Source: Nitrospirales bacterium
GTDB taxonomy: Bacteria; Nitrospirota; Nitrospiria; Nitrospirales; UBA8639
DNA: 13,761 nt
Assembly: GCA_029261305.1 (NCBI GenBank)
Contig: JAJDBO010000123.1
Location: 1-13,761, forward strand
Direction: 5' to 3'
The notes under the pieces are model-generated. The model worked only from the letters and a program-made list of their open reading frames with translations. It was not told the DNA's origin and did not search any database. Made by a program: the position numbers and the translations under genes. Shown here one piece after another: positions 1-7,292 of the stretch (positions are counted from its first letter, which is position 1; each line of letters opens with the position of its first letter).

Positions 1-413
1 CGACAGAGGCCGAGTGGGAAAAAGCCGCAAGGGGCACGGACGGCCGAACCTATCCCTGGGGCGAGGAAGTGCCCACGCCGGTACATGCTAACTATGATCG
101 TGACTGGTCGGATAAAGACACTCTTAAGCCAGTTGGAACACTGCCCAAAGGTGCCTCAGCTTATGGAGTTCATGATATGTCCGGCAACGCAAGAGAATGG
201 GTCCAGGATTGGTATGACAAGGACTATTACCAACAAGCTCCCCAGCGAAATCCCAAAGGGCCCGATAAGAGTCTACTAAAAGTCATTCGAGGGGGTTCTT
301 GGCGTAGTTTCGATTCGGACATCAGAGCAGCCGCACGGGGTAAGGGGGGATTCGCCCTGAAAACTCATGGGACAGGGTTCCGTTGCGCTCGAGATATTGG
401 TAGTGGCCAATAG
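1..413 (+). CDS. SUMF1 / formylglycine-generating-enzyme-like protein, C-terminal part (5' end outside window)
   Basis: The frame is open from base 3, with no start in the window, so only the last ~136 residues are seen. They carry the hallmarks of the FGE-sulfatase (SUMF1) fold: an EAEWEKAARG segment followed by YPWG, then MSGNAREWVQDW, then RGGSW, and a closing GFRCARD. In the family this fold either oxidises a cysteine to formylglycine in sulfatases or, more often in bacteria, acts as an iron-binding oxidase or a non-catalytic module fused to other domains. The catalytic cysteine pair of true FGE is not evident in this C-terminal part, so a true sulfatase-activating role is unsupported. 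The gene is followed by 121 bases before the next start. Fold assignment is firm; function is open. Confidence 0.88.
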   Translation, partial: TEAEWEKAARGTDGRTYPWGEEVPTPVHANYDRDWSDKDTLKPVGTLPKGASAYGVHDMSGNAREWVQDWYDKDYYQQAPQRNPKGPDKSLLKVIRGGSWRSFDSDIRAAARGKGGFALKTHGTGFRCARDIGSGQ

Positions 414-534
414 GTCAGATTAAAAATTCTGAAATGATAGTATCTCTAGAGTCAAACATTATGAAGATGTCTTCGGGGTGTCACAAGGTCGGGGATTACC
501 GATAGCCCTTGCACGCGAAGGAAATGGACGCACC

Positions 535-1122
535 ATGAATGTCACACGTGGATTTCAAATCATGTCAATTGCGGGGCTCATAGCCCTGTCAGGAATCAAC
601 CTTTCCTGGTCTCAGGAGGACAAGGCCGCCATGAAGGGAATTGATCCGAAATTGGTGGCAGATTACATCCATGCCGTAATCGAGGCGGATCGAACCCTGT
701 ACGCGACACATGTTGTCGAGAGAATGCAAGACACAGGGACAGTCCTATCTTCAGAGAGATGGGAGTCCATGAATGCATTGCCCTTGCCAGCTCAAATGCT
801 TCTACTTTCTGGATTGCGGGTTCAGCAGAAGGACATTGGACTCAGTTATCGATTGGCCAGTTTATGGCCAATCTACGCAAAAAACGGTCCTAAAGGCGAC
901 TTTGAACATCAAGGGCTTGAGGCTGTGGCTAACGATGCAAGCCAACCCTATACGGGCATTATTCATAAAGAAGATAAACAATATTTTGTGGCGATCTATG
1001 CCGATCGGGCAGTCTCAGAGGCATGTGTGAATTGTCACAACACTCACATCCTGAGCCCTACACGAGATCAAAAAATCGGTGATGTGATGGGAGGATTAAT
1101 TATTTCTTTCCCCATCGAATAG
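535..1122 (+). CDS. DUF3365 (Tll0287-like) exported c-type haem protein
   Basis: A 195-residue protein. The frame is open further upstream to a GTG at 478, but the ATG at 535 puts a classic signal peptide at the N-terminus (MNVTRGFQ, then a hydrophobic core to about residue 26, LSWSQ), so I chose it. The rest matches the DUF3365/Tll0287-like domain, a PAS-like fold that binds a single c-type haem. The haem attachment site C164-V-N-C167-H168 lies near the C-terminus, followed by a conserved GDVMGGLIISFP ending. The protein should act in the periplasm as a small electron carrier or redox/gas sensor. It heads a same-strand run of exported redox genes. No Shine-Dalgarno is optimally placed; a GAAGGA lies slightly far upstream. 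Family call is strong; the physiological partner is unknown. Confidence 0.85.
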   Translation: MNVTRGFQIMSIAGLIALSGINLSWSQEDKAAMKGIDPKLVADYIHAVIEADRTLYATHVVERMQDTGTVLSSERWESMNALPLPAQMLLLSGLRVQQKDIGLSYRLASLWPIYAKNGPKGDFEHQGLEAVANDASQPYTGIIHKEDKQYFVAIYADRAVSEACVNCHNTHILSPTRDQKIGDVMGGLIISFPIE

Positions 1123-1178
1123 AGACAGGAACTTGAGCATTTCTCATTAAATAGGATGTAAAGAAAAGACCAGAAATC

Positions 1179-2186
1179 ATGTTCGATGCTTTCACCAAAA
1201 CAATCACAATCCGTATTGGAATGTATCTCTGTTCCATGGTCTTGGCGGCTTTGACCTTCGGCATTCATCCCAGCACCGTCTTCTCCTATGAAGAGCGCCC
1301 GGACTTTGAAGGGGGAAGTATATCGGGCACAGTTGTTCTGAATGGCACTGTACCAACACCCAAACGTTACAATCTGGTGTTGTTCCCTGACCCCTTTTAC
1401 TGCGGTCGGATTTCCGATGGCAAGGGTTGGCGTATTGCGCCATTTATCAAATCAAAATTGAATGAGGGAATTCCAGGAGTCATTGTTTATCTCAAGAATA
1501 TTCAATTTGGAAAACCTCTTCGTTTGCACAAGCAGATCATACGAGCCAAAAACTGTGCGTTTTCACCCTACATCACCCGCGTTTCACATGGGCAAACCCT
1601 AATTTTTGAAAACTGGGATCCTGTCCCACATGACATAGAGGTCTTTGAATTTTCTGACCGGGGAGGGAAATTTCTCTTTCACCAGCCACTTCAGAGAAAT
1701 CCTAAGCTTCGGAAAAGTGATTTTCTTACGAAAGGACTTCAGACAAGACATCTTCCCGGCCATGGAGTGACTCACCAAATGTTAACCACGGGGCCGTTGG
1801 TCTTTCGGTGCAGCTTCCATGAATACATGGAGGCATGGGGTTTTGTTGTGAATCATCCCTATTTTTCCATGACCGGAAAATCCGGGGAATTTACGATCAC
1901 GAATATTCCCCCAGGGAAATATCACCTTGTCGCATGGCATCCTCTTGGGCAGGTAGAACAATACATCGACATCAGCTCCTCTGGCACATTGAGTCTTGAA
2001 CTCGAATTTACGCCCACATCCCCTGTCACATATGATGAAAATACTTCCAAACCCAATCCTTTTGGAATTGATCTGGTAGGCGATAGTCAAATTGCTCCCA
2101 CGGTGGAGCTGCAAAAGTGGCAAGACCTGCTGGTCTTGCCTGGTGAATCTTCGCTTGCGCCTTCAATACCAGAGGCATTGCCATGA
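1179..2186 (+). CDS. Exported cupredoxin-like / carboxypeptidase-regulatory-like domain protein
   Basis: A 335-residue protein with an N-terminal signal peptide (hydrophobic core about residues 13-35, after MFDAFTKTITIRIG). The middle region has a plausible type 1 copper site: H151 in the WDPVPHDIEVFEF segment, then C211, H214 and M217 in RCSFHEYMEAW. This Cys-x2-His-x2-Met spacing is seen in cupredoxin-like proteins often annotated as carboxypeptidase regulatory-like or methylamine-utilisation-like. A small beta-sandwich follows (about residues 230-270, GKSGEFTITNIPPGKYHLVAW), typical of the CarboxypepD_reg fold. It is expected in the periplasm, binding copper and moving electrons. It follows the DUF3365 gene by 56 bases and precedes the epimerase by 25. 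The start is uncertain: an in-frame ATG at 1221 would leave a shorter signal peptide, and neither has a good ribosome binding site. Confidence 0.78.
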   Translation: MFDAFTKTITIRIGMYLCSMVLAALTFGIHPSTVFSYEERPDFEGGSISGTVVLNGTVPTPKRYNLVLFPDPFYCGRISDGKGWRIAPFIKSKLNEGIPGVIVYLKNIQFGKPLRLHKQIIRAKNCAFSPYITRVSHGQTLIFENWDPVPHDIEVFEFSDRGGKFLFHQPLQRNPKLRKSDFLTKGLQTRHLPGHGVTHQMLTTGPLVFRCSFHEYMEAWGFVVNHPYFSMTGKSGEFTITNIPPGKYHLVAWHPLGQVEQYIDISSSGTLSLELEFTPTSPVTYDENTSKPNPFGIDLVGDSQIAPTVELQKWQDLLVLPGESSLAPSIPEALP

Positions 2187-2211
2187 ACCATCCAACCCGA
2201 AGGGTGCTACC

Positions 2212-3138
2212 ATGAAAATCGTCATTGCAGGTGGAACAGGTTTTATCGGGAGACGCCTTTGTCATGAATTAATCAATCGTCAACACGATGTGGTCGTTCT
2301 CACCAGAAATGCCTCTACAGGTCGAGCGGTTCTCCCACCCCAGACCCATCTCCAAGAATGGGACTGTCTGAATTGGGGTTCTTTGGAGAACATGTTCTCG
2401 GGGGCCGATGCTGTCGTTAACCTTGCCGGAGCCCCCATAGCTGACAGCCGTTGGACATCATCACGCAAGGAAATACTTCGCTCGAGCCGAATCGATACGA
2501 CTCGCATGATTGTGAATGCTCTAGCCAATATTCCAATTCCAACTCGTCCCAAAGTACTGATCAATGCATCGGGGATTGGCTATTATGGTCTTGATGGGAC
2601 GAAGACTGTCGATGAATTGACAAAGGCTGGGAAGGGATTTTTGGCTGATTTGTGTGTGGAATGGGAAGAAGAAGCGTTAAGGGCGACAGACTATGGCGTC
2701 CGAACTATGTGCCTGCGAACCAGCATGGTATTGGGTAAAGATGGTGGGGCACTCGCTAAAATGCTTCTCCCCTTTAAACTCTTTTTAGGAGGGCCCATTG
2801 GCGAAGGAAGCCAACCTGTGAGTTGGATTCACGTAGAAGATCACGTCCGGCTCATCGCGACCATTCTCGAAAATGAATCCTACAAGGGCCCTATCAACGC
2901 AGCTTCTCCCCATCCAGTCACGATGAAGGAATTTTGTATGGAACTGGGGAAGGCATTGGGTAGGCCCTCTTGGCTTCCTGTTCCAACGTTTGCTCTCAAG
3001 ATTGGGCTAGGTGAATTATCCACACTTATGACACATGGGCAAATTGTCACTCCCTTAATGGCTCAAAAGCTTAGTTTTTCTTTTACCTATCCGCATCTAC
3101 AGTCTGCCCTTTCTGCAATACTGAAAAAGGGCTCATGA
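2212..3138 (+). CDS. TIGR01777 family epimerase (SDR39U1/YfcH-like)
   Basis: A 308-residue extended short-chain dehydrogenase. The ATG at 2212, preceded by AGGGTG at 2201-2206, starts directly with the Rossmann strand and the NAD(P) motif G7-G-T-G-F-I-G13; the longer open frame upstream overlaps the preceding gene and adds no family sequence. Further family marks are VNLAGAPIADSRW, SSRIDTTRMIV, the INASGIGYYG segment, the SWIHVEDHVRLI segment and a C-terminal DUF1731 part (INAASPHPVTMKEF to the end). The substrate of the family is not established. It is cytosolic, unlike its neighbours. Homologues are repeatedly part of light-inducible gene sets with MerR/B12 regulators and photolyase, which fits the genes further along this window. 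The stop codon overlaps a possible upstream ATG of the next gene. Confidence 0.92.
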   Translation: MKIVIAGGTGFIGRRLCHELINRQHDVVVLTRNASTGRAVLPPQTHLQEWDCLNWGSLENMFSGADAVVNLAGAPIADSRWTSSRKEILRSSRIDTTRMIVNALANIPIPTRPKVLINASGIGYYGLDGTKTVDELTKAGKGFLADLCVEWEEEALRATDYGVRTMCLRTSMVLGKDGGALAKMLLPFKLFLGGPIGEGSQPVSWIHVEDHVRLIATILENESYKGPINAASPHPVTMKEFCMELGKALGRPSWLPVPTFALKIGLGELSTLMTHGQIVTPLMAQKLSFSFTYPHLQSALSAILKKGS

Positions 3139-3161
3139 GTGCTGTGTTGTTGAAAAGAGTT

Positions 3162-3169
3162 GGAAGGAG
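3162..3169 (+). promoter_or_regulatory. Ribosome binding site that sets the thiol peroxidase start
   Basis: GGAAGGAG lies 7 bases before the ATG at 3177. It is one of the strongest Shine-Dalgarno matches in the window and favours this start over the in-frame ATG at 3135, which overlaps the stop of the epimerase gene. Confidence 0.7.
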
Positions 3170-3176
3170 ACCTTGC

Positions 3177-3764
3177 ATGATCAATATATTTGCATCGAGG
3201 AATTTGAGGACAAGGTTTTTCGGACTTAGTCTCATTATTCTCTATTCCCTTATACTTCTCGACGTTCCTGCCTGGTCGATGCCAACAAAGATTTCTCGTG
3301 GGCACGAACTTCCTGATGCCACGCTCCTTGATGCGAACAATTCCAAAATGCAACTGAGCGAACTCAAGGGACGCGTAAAAATTCTCAGCATGGTCCCACA
3401 GCTCAACACTCCTGTGTGTGATGAACAGACGCACCGTTTCAGTGAGAAGAATGAGGACTTGGACCAACTTCTAGAAATAGTCACCATCAGCACAAACACC
3501 TATGATGATCAGGGCGTCTTCGCAGAGAGAGCCGGGATTGCCAACGTGACATTCTTATCTGACTCTCCCCATTTTGACTTTGGCAAAAAGACGGGATTGT
3601 TACACCCCATGCATCAAATTTTGCAACGCAGTGTCATGGTGGTGGATGAGGAAAATATCGTGCGGTATATTGAAATTGTACCGATGAGCCAACTTCCAAA
3701 CTTCTCAGCGGCATTCGATGCAGCGCGGCGCGTTCTTGGACAGTCATACTTAGAGGTTCAGTGA
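3177..3764 (+). CDS. Exported one-cysteine thiol peroxidase (Tpx-like peroxiredoxin)
   Basis: A 195-residue protein starting at the ATG with the strong GGAAGGAG site; an alternative ATG at 3135 would add 14 residues. Residues about 13-34 form a hydrophobic export signal or anchor (FFGLSLIILYSLILL, ending AWS). The remainder is a thioredoxin-fold peroxiredoxin of the Tpx type: KILSMVPQLNTPVCDEQTHRF holds the T78-P-V-C81 peroxidatic motif, and FDFGKKTGLL plus VVDEENIVRYIE are conserved core segments. Ordinary Tpx has a second, resolving cysteine about 34 residues later; here C81 is the only cysteine, so the enzyme must be recycled by an outside thiol. It probably removes peroxides in the periplasm. 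Its stop overlaps the next start (TGATG), suggesting translational coupling. A decayed second copy of the same gene lies at about 7293-7352. Confidence 0.85.
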   Translation: MINIFASRNLRTRFFGLSLIILYSLILLDVPAWSMPTKISRGHELPDATLLDANNSKMQLSELKGRVKILSMVPQLNTPVCDEQTHRFSEKNEDLDQLLEIVTISTNTYDDQGVFAERAGIANVTFLSDSPHFDFGKKTGLLHPMHQILQRSVMVVDEENIVRYIEIVPMSQLPNFSAAFDAARRVLGQSYLEVQ

Positions 3765-4225
3765 TGTTAGAAAGCCTTGCCTATCTTCATATCGTTGCTA
3801 TTGCCGTGTTGGTAGGAAAAGTCGTGTTATTGTCATTCATCACGGCACCAGTCTTGGCACGAACCTTGGACCCAAATTCTTTTGCCAAAGTGGTTCGGCA
3901 GCTCTTTCCTCGGTACTATGCACTAGGCATGATAGCTGCAACTGTGGGATGGGCCACCATCACAAGTATTGGACTTATGAAAGGATTCGGGCTTTTTGAT
4001 CTCGTTTCCTCTTCCCTGTGGCTCGGCATCTTAACCATCGAAAATTACTGCCGATCCCCCCTCACCCCAAGAATCAATGCGCTGAGTGACCGGCTTAAAG
4101 ATGCCGAACAACGTGGGATAACAATCCTTTCTGTTCGAAAGGATCGAGATGCACTGCATCGCCTTTCGGTGCAACTCAATAGTCTCGTACTCTTCATAGG
4201 ATTGTGCTTGATAGGATTAATTTAG
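3764..4225 (+). CDS. DUF4149 membrane protein
   Basis: A 153-residue integral membrane protein. The ATG at 3764 overlaps the stop of the peroxidase gene (TGATG) and has AGAGG 8 bases upstream; a GTG one codon earlier is equally possible. Hydrophobic segments lie at about residues 5-28, 50-72, 78-90 and 138-153, with a charged cytosolic loop (about 95-133, SDRLKDAEQRG to KDRDALHRLS) between the last two. The pattern with APV in the first helix, F-P-R-Y-Y before the second, and N-Y-C-R-S-P-L-T-P-R-I-N after the third matches the DUF4149/TMEM205-like family. No biochemical role is known for this family. The tight coupling with an exported peroxidase suggests a related envelope function, which is inference only. 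Confidence 0.8.
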   Translation: MLESLAYLHIVAIAVLVGKVVLLSFITAPVLARTLDPNSFAKVVRQLFPRYYALGMIAATVGWATITSIGLMKGFGLFDLVSSSLWLGILTIENYCRSPLTPRINALSDRLKDAEQRGITILSVRKDRDALHRLSVQLNSLVLFIGLCLIGLI

Positions 4226-4252
4226 GCCTACGCCTCTAATAAGGAGAACCGC

Positions 4253-4732
4253 ATGAAAACTTCCGTACAGGCATCACCTCTTCAATACTCCGCGCATTTC
4301 GAGTATTGGATTTTGCTCACCAGTTTCATTGGCATCTTGCTCCTAGCTCCCATCATGAGCCATGGACAGGAAGGACATGCGCCGCAAGGAATCCCTTATG
4401 GTGACATGGAAGAACCCATGCTGCCTCCACCGGGAATTATTGGAGTCGCATTGCACCTCACGGCCAAACGTATCGGAGATCCAGCAGGCCTGTTTATTCG
4501 AGCGATACACCCGGCAGGACCCGCGGCCAGAGCCGGGCTCAACCATGGACAGGAAATTTTGACTGTGGATGGTCAATCCGTCAAAGGGAAAACCTATCGC
4601 GAAGTTGTAGCCATAATTCGAGGAGAGATCGGAAAATCTGTCACCCTGAGTATTAAAACCTTTTCCGATATCAGAGAAGTGAAAGTCATTCGTGTGAGCG
4701 AAGACATGTTATCGGAAGAAAAACACACCTGA
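4253..4732 (+). CDS. Membrane-anchored or exported PDZ-domain protein
   Basis: A 159-residue protein with an excellent ribosome binding site (AAGGAG at 4241-4246, 6 bases before ATG). Residues about 20-38 are hydrophobic (ILLTSFIGILLLAPI) and act as a signal peptide or anchor. After a Gly/Pro-rich linker, residues about 62-155 form one PDZ domain: GVALHLT, AIHPAGPAARAGLNHGQEILTVDGQ, and REVVAIIRGEIGKSVTLSI are the usual strands and helix. There is no protease domain, so this is a stand-alone PDZ module facing the periplasm that probably binds peptide tails or partner proteins. It closes the tightly spaced run that starts at 535. The partner is unknown. Confidence 0.83.
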   Translation: MKTSVQASPLQYSAHFEYWILLTSFIGILLLAPIMSHGQEGHAPQGIPYGDMEEPMLPPPGIIGVALHLTAKRIGDPAGLFIRAIHPAGPAARAGLNHGQEILTVDGQSVKGKTYREVVAIIRGEIGKSVTLSIKTFSDIREVKVIRVSEDMLSEEKHT

Positions 4733-4777
4733 GTAAACCTTTCTAGAGAAACAAGGCTTCACAGGCATAAGTAATTC

Positions 4778-5779
4778 ATGAAAACCACACACCTCATCTC
4801 TAAACCGTCTGAAGACGTAAAGGCGTCTCCTTCTTCAACGCTCCGCATCGGAATCAGTCGATGCCTGTTAGGTGATGAGGTGAGATTTGATGGTGGACAT
4901 AAACGTGACGGATTCTTAGCTGACACCTTCAGTCAGTTTGTCGAATGGGTTCCCGTCTGTCCGGAATTTGAGGCAGGGTTAGGCATTCCTCGAGAGGCTA
5001 TGCGCTTAATGGGCACCTCGGCCAATCAGACTCTCATCACGATTAAAACAAAAAAAGATCACACGTCCCTCTTGAAAAAGTATTCACAGAAAAAAGTACA
5101 AGAACTTGGGACGATGCATTTAGATGGTTTTGTCTTTAAAAAAGATTCCCCAAGCTGTGGGGTGAATCGGGTTCGTATCTATAATGATCACGGAATGCCC
5201 AACCCTCATGGAAGAGGGCTGTTCGCTCAAAGATTCATTGAAAACCATCCTCTGATTCCAGTCGAAGAGGACGGGCGCTTAAATGATCCCGTGTTGAGGG
5301 AAAACTTTATCGAACGGGTGTTTTGTTATCAACGGTGGCGGCTCCTGAATCAAACTCGCGTCAGTCGAAGGGCACTCGTTGAATTTCATACGAAACATAA
5401 GTTTCTATTGTTGGCCCACGGGCGAACCCATTACCAAAAACTTGGCCGACTTGTTGCCGACAGCAAAAAATACTCCCCACGAGAATTGATGGCCGAGTAT
5501 GGAACCCTCTTCACGGAAGCTCTCAAAACCAGGACCACTACCAGAAAACACGTGGATGTCCTCCAGCACCTCACTGGATTTTTCAAAAAACAACTGTCAT
5601 GCGAGGAGCGCCAGGAGTTGGTCGAGATCATTGAGAACTATCATCGCGGATTGACTCCTTTGATCGTCCCTCTCACGCTGATAGTACATTATGTCAGGAT
5701 CCATCAGATCAGTTATTTGCTCGATCAGGTGTACCTAACTCCTCATCCAAAGGAACTGATGCTACGAAACCATGTCTAA
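4778..5779 (+). CDS. DUF523-DUF1722 fusion protein (TudS-like / YbgA-like)
   Basis: A 333-residue two-domain protein. Residues about 24-165 are DUF523: RIGISRCLLGDEVRFDGGHKRD, VPVCPEFEAGLGIPREAM and DSPSCGV give three family cysteines, C29, C61 and C127, that in the related thiouracil desulfidase TudS hold a [4Fe-4S] cluster. Residues about 170-325 are DUF1722 (YbgA): ERVFCYQRWRLL, LVEFHTKHKFLLLAHGRTHY, then a helical tail. DUF1722 genes often neighbour photolyase (ybgA next to phr in E. coli), and both domains recur in light-inducible LitR/CarH gene sets. A sulfur-removing or repair role on damaged nucleobases is possible but unproven. The start has no clear ribosome binding site; the N-terminal ~22 residues are extra. 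The last 8 bases overlap the next gene. Confidence 0.9.
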   Translation: MKTTHLISKPSEDVKASPSSTLRIGISRCLLGDEVRFDGGHKRDGFLADTFSQFVEWVPVCPEFEAGLGIPREAMRLMGTSANQTLITIKTKKDHTSLLKKYSQKKVQELGTMHLDGFVFKKDSPSCGVNRVRIYNDHGMPNPHGRGLFAQRFIENHPLIPVEEDGRLNDPVLRENFIERVFCYQRWRLLNQTRVSRRALVEFHTKHKFLLLAHGRTHYQKLGRLVADSKKYSPRELMAEYGTLFTEALKTRTTTRKHVDVLQHLTGFFKKQLSCEERQELVEIIENYHRGLTPLIVPLTLIVHYVRIHQISYLLDQVYLTPHPKELMLRNHV

Positions 5780-6704
5780 ATTTCAATACAGCACCGCAGG
5801 ATTCCGCATCAAACATCTGTCGGAGATGACAGGGCTAAGTTCTCATGTCCTCCGAAAGTGGGACCAACGTTACAATTTCTTGTCCCCGCACCGTACAGAT
5901 AATGGGTACCGCATATTTGATCGTGTCGATCTTCAATTGTTGCTATTTATCAAATGTCAGCTTGCCCTGGGGAAACCTATTGGACAACTAGCTCTTCAAG
6001 GTCGCGATGCACTCATCGGGGAGATGAATTCCGGGGCCATAGACTTGAGCCAATTTCCAGTGGATATTCAACCTCAGGTCGCTGAAATATTGGAAGCGGC
6101 TAGGGAGGGAAACCAAGCAGTGATTGAACAAACCATTTATCTTCTCGTTCAAAAATATGGTTTTGATCGAGCCTTGCCCGACATATTTTTCCCGGTCCTT
6201 CGATCAATTGGCGAACTGTGGCACCAGGGCCGCATTAATATATCGGGAGAGCAATCCGTGTCTCGCACGATCCATAGGTTGCTGGCTGAAGACCATTCTC
6301 TTCAAAATGGCACAGAGAGGCCTCAAGCATTGGTCGCCTGCCTGCCCAATGATTATCATGAAATCGGAGCCATGGCGGCCTTACGGCTTCTTCAAAAAAG
6401 CGGATGGAAGGCCCTCTACCTTGGTGCGGATTCGGGTATTGATATTGTTCGATTAGCTTGCACGCGAAAACATGCCCAACTCGTGCTCTTGTCCTGCGTC
6501 GTCGAACGGTCACCGGAAGATATGAAATCCTTAATTGACAAGATCGTTAAGGAATTACTGCCAATGGCCAAGGTGGTCATCGGGGGCAAAGGGGCCATGT
6601 TGTATATGGACTGGCTTGAACGAAAGGGCATTGGGTATATTGGAGAAATCGAATCCGTGAAGGACTTCCAACCCCAATCATTTGGACATTCACGCATAGC
6701 ATAA
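5772..6704 (+). CDS. MerR-family regulator with cobalamin-binding domain (CarH/LitR-like)
   Basis: A 310-residue regulator. Residues about 10-80 are a MerR winged helix (FRIKHLSEMTGLSSHVLRKWDQRY, NGYRIFDRVDLQLL). Residues about 97-180 form the helical B12 cap, and about 183-300 the Rossmann B12-binding domain with D194-Y-H196-E-I-G199 (His196 being the lower cobalt ligand), the LLSCVVE loop and the GGKGAM loop. In CarH, adenosylcobalamin holds a DNA-binding tetramer in the dark and light breaks it. The CarH signature Trp-x9-Glu-His is here W150-H151-x8-E160-Q161: the Trp, the His after it (which becomes a cobalt ligand in light-exposed CarH) and the Glu are kept, the last His is Gln. It overlaps the DUF523-DUF1722 gene by 8 bases, so the two are probably co-translated, and it may regulate this cluster. 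Confidence 0.9.
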   Translation: MSKFQYSTAGFRIKHLSEMTGLSSHVLRKWDQRYNFLSPHRTDNGYRIFDRVDLQLLLFIKCQLALGKPIGQLALQGRDALIGEMNSGAIDLSQFPVDIQPQVAEILEAAREGNQAVIEQTIYLLVQKYGFDRALPDIFFPVLRSIGELWHQGRINISGEQSVSRTIHRLLAEDHSLQNGTERPQALVACLPNDYHEIGAMAALRLLQKSGWKALYLGADSGIDIVRLACTRKHAQLVLLSCVVERSPEDMKSLIDKIVKELLPMAKVVIGGKGAMLYMDWLERKGIGYIGEIESVKDFQPQSFGHSRIA

Positions 6705-6747
6705 AAATTATCAGCAATGTATTGACGATGCAGAAGGAGCGACAATC

Positions 6748-7278
6748 ATGAGTGATGGAACAAAAGGTGTGATACTCGTTGGCCATGGGGGAATTCCCAA
6801 AGGATTTCCCAGTGATCAAGTGAGTAAACTCAAACGGCTTGAAGCCCAACGTCGAGCGGCTGGAAAGCCCATGTCCGAGGAAGAATACGAACTTGATCAA
6901 AAAATTCGGCTCTGGCCGCGAACACCAGAAATCGATCCCTATCAAGCTGGGCTCGAACGATTAGCCACGCAATTAAAACCTCTGACCGATGGTGGTCATT
7001 TTTCTATCGCCTATAACGAATTCTGCACTCCAACTATGGAAGAAGCGATTGAAAAACAAATTGCCGATGGGGCCAAAGACATCACGGTGGTGTCCACCAT
7101 GTTTACCCCAGGAGGGTCTCATTCAGAATATGAAATTCCGGAGGAAATGGCTGAGCTGCGAAAGAAGCATCCGGAGGTCACCCTCACCTATGCCTGGCCT
7201 TTCGATCTTGGAAAAGTCGCGGAAATGCTCTCAGAACATATCCAACGATTTCAGGGACAACCGGTGGGAAAGAGTTGA
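6748..7278 (+). CDS. CbiX/SirB-like sirohydrochlorin chelatase family protein
   Basis: A 176-residue single-domain chelatase-like protein with a strong ribosome binding site (AAGGAG at 6734-6739, 8 bases before ATG). It opens with GVILVGHGG (metal-site H13) and has the second half-motif YNEFCTPTMEEAIEKQIADG, then FTPGGSHSEYEIPEEM with H125. The two histidines are the metal-insertion residues of CbiX, which puts cobalt (or, in SirB, iron) into sirohydrochlorin for cobalamin or sirohaem. A charged insertion at about residues 24-60 (KLKRLEAQRRAAG to RLWPRTPEID) is absent from the smallest CbiX proteins. The gene lies 43 bases after the B12-binding regulator, suggesting a link to tetrapyrrole supply. 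The metal and true substrate cannot be read from sequence; a non-classical chelatase is possible. Confidence 0.82.
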   Translation: MSDGTKGVILVGHGGIPKGFPSDQVSKLKRLEAQRRAAGKPMSEEEYELDQKIRLWPRTPEIDPYQAGLERLATQLKPLTDGGHFSIAYNEFCTPTMEEAIEKQIADGAKDITVVSTMFTPGGSHSEYEIPEEMAELRKKHPEVTLTYAWPFDLGKVAEMLSEHIQRFQGQPVGKS

Positions 7279-7292
7279 GAAACGAGTCGACA

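Noticed and set aside
2092..2211. Extended N-terminus of the epimerase reading frame from 2092
   Set aside because: It lies within the end of the cupredoxin-like gene, has no ribosome site, and the Rossmann motif begins right at the 2212 ATG.
3087..3499. Antisense open frames of 85-126 codons opposite the thiol peroxidase gene
   Set aside because: They mirror a well-supported coding gene and show no domain or start signals.
4738..4756. Imperfect dyad around TTTCTAGAGAAA before the DUF523-DUF1722 gene
   Set aside because: The stem is too short and imperfect to separate from chance, and it is not repeated before the other cluster genes.
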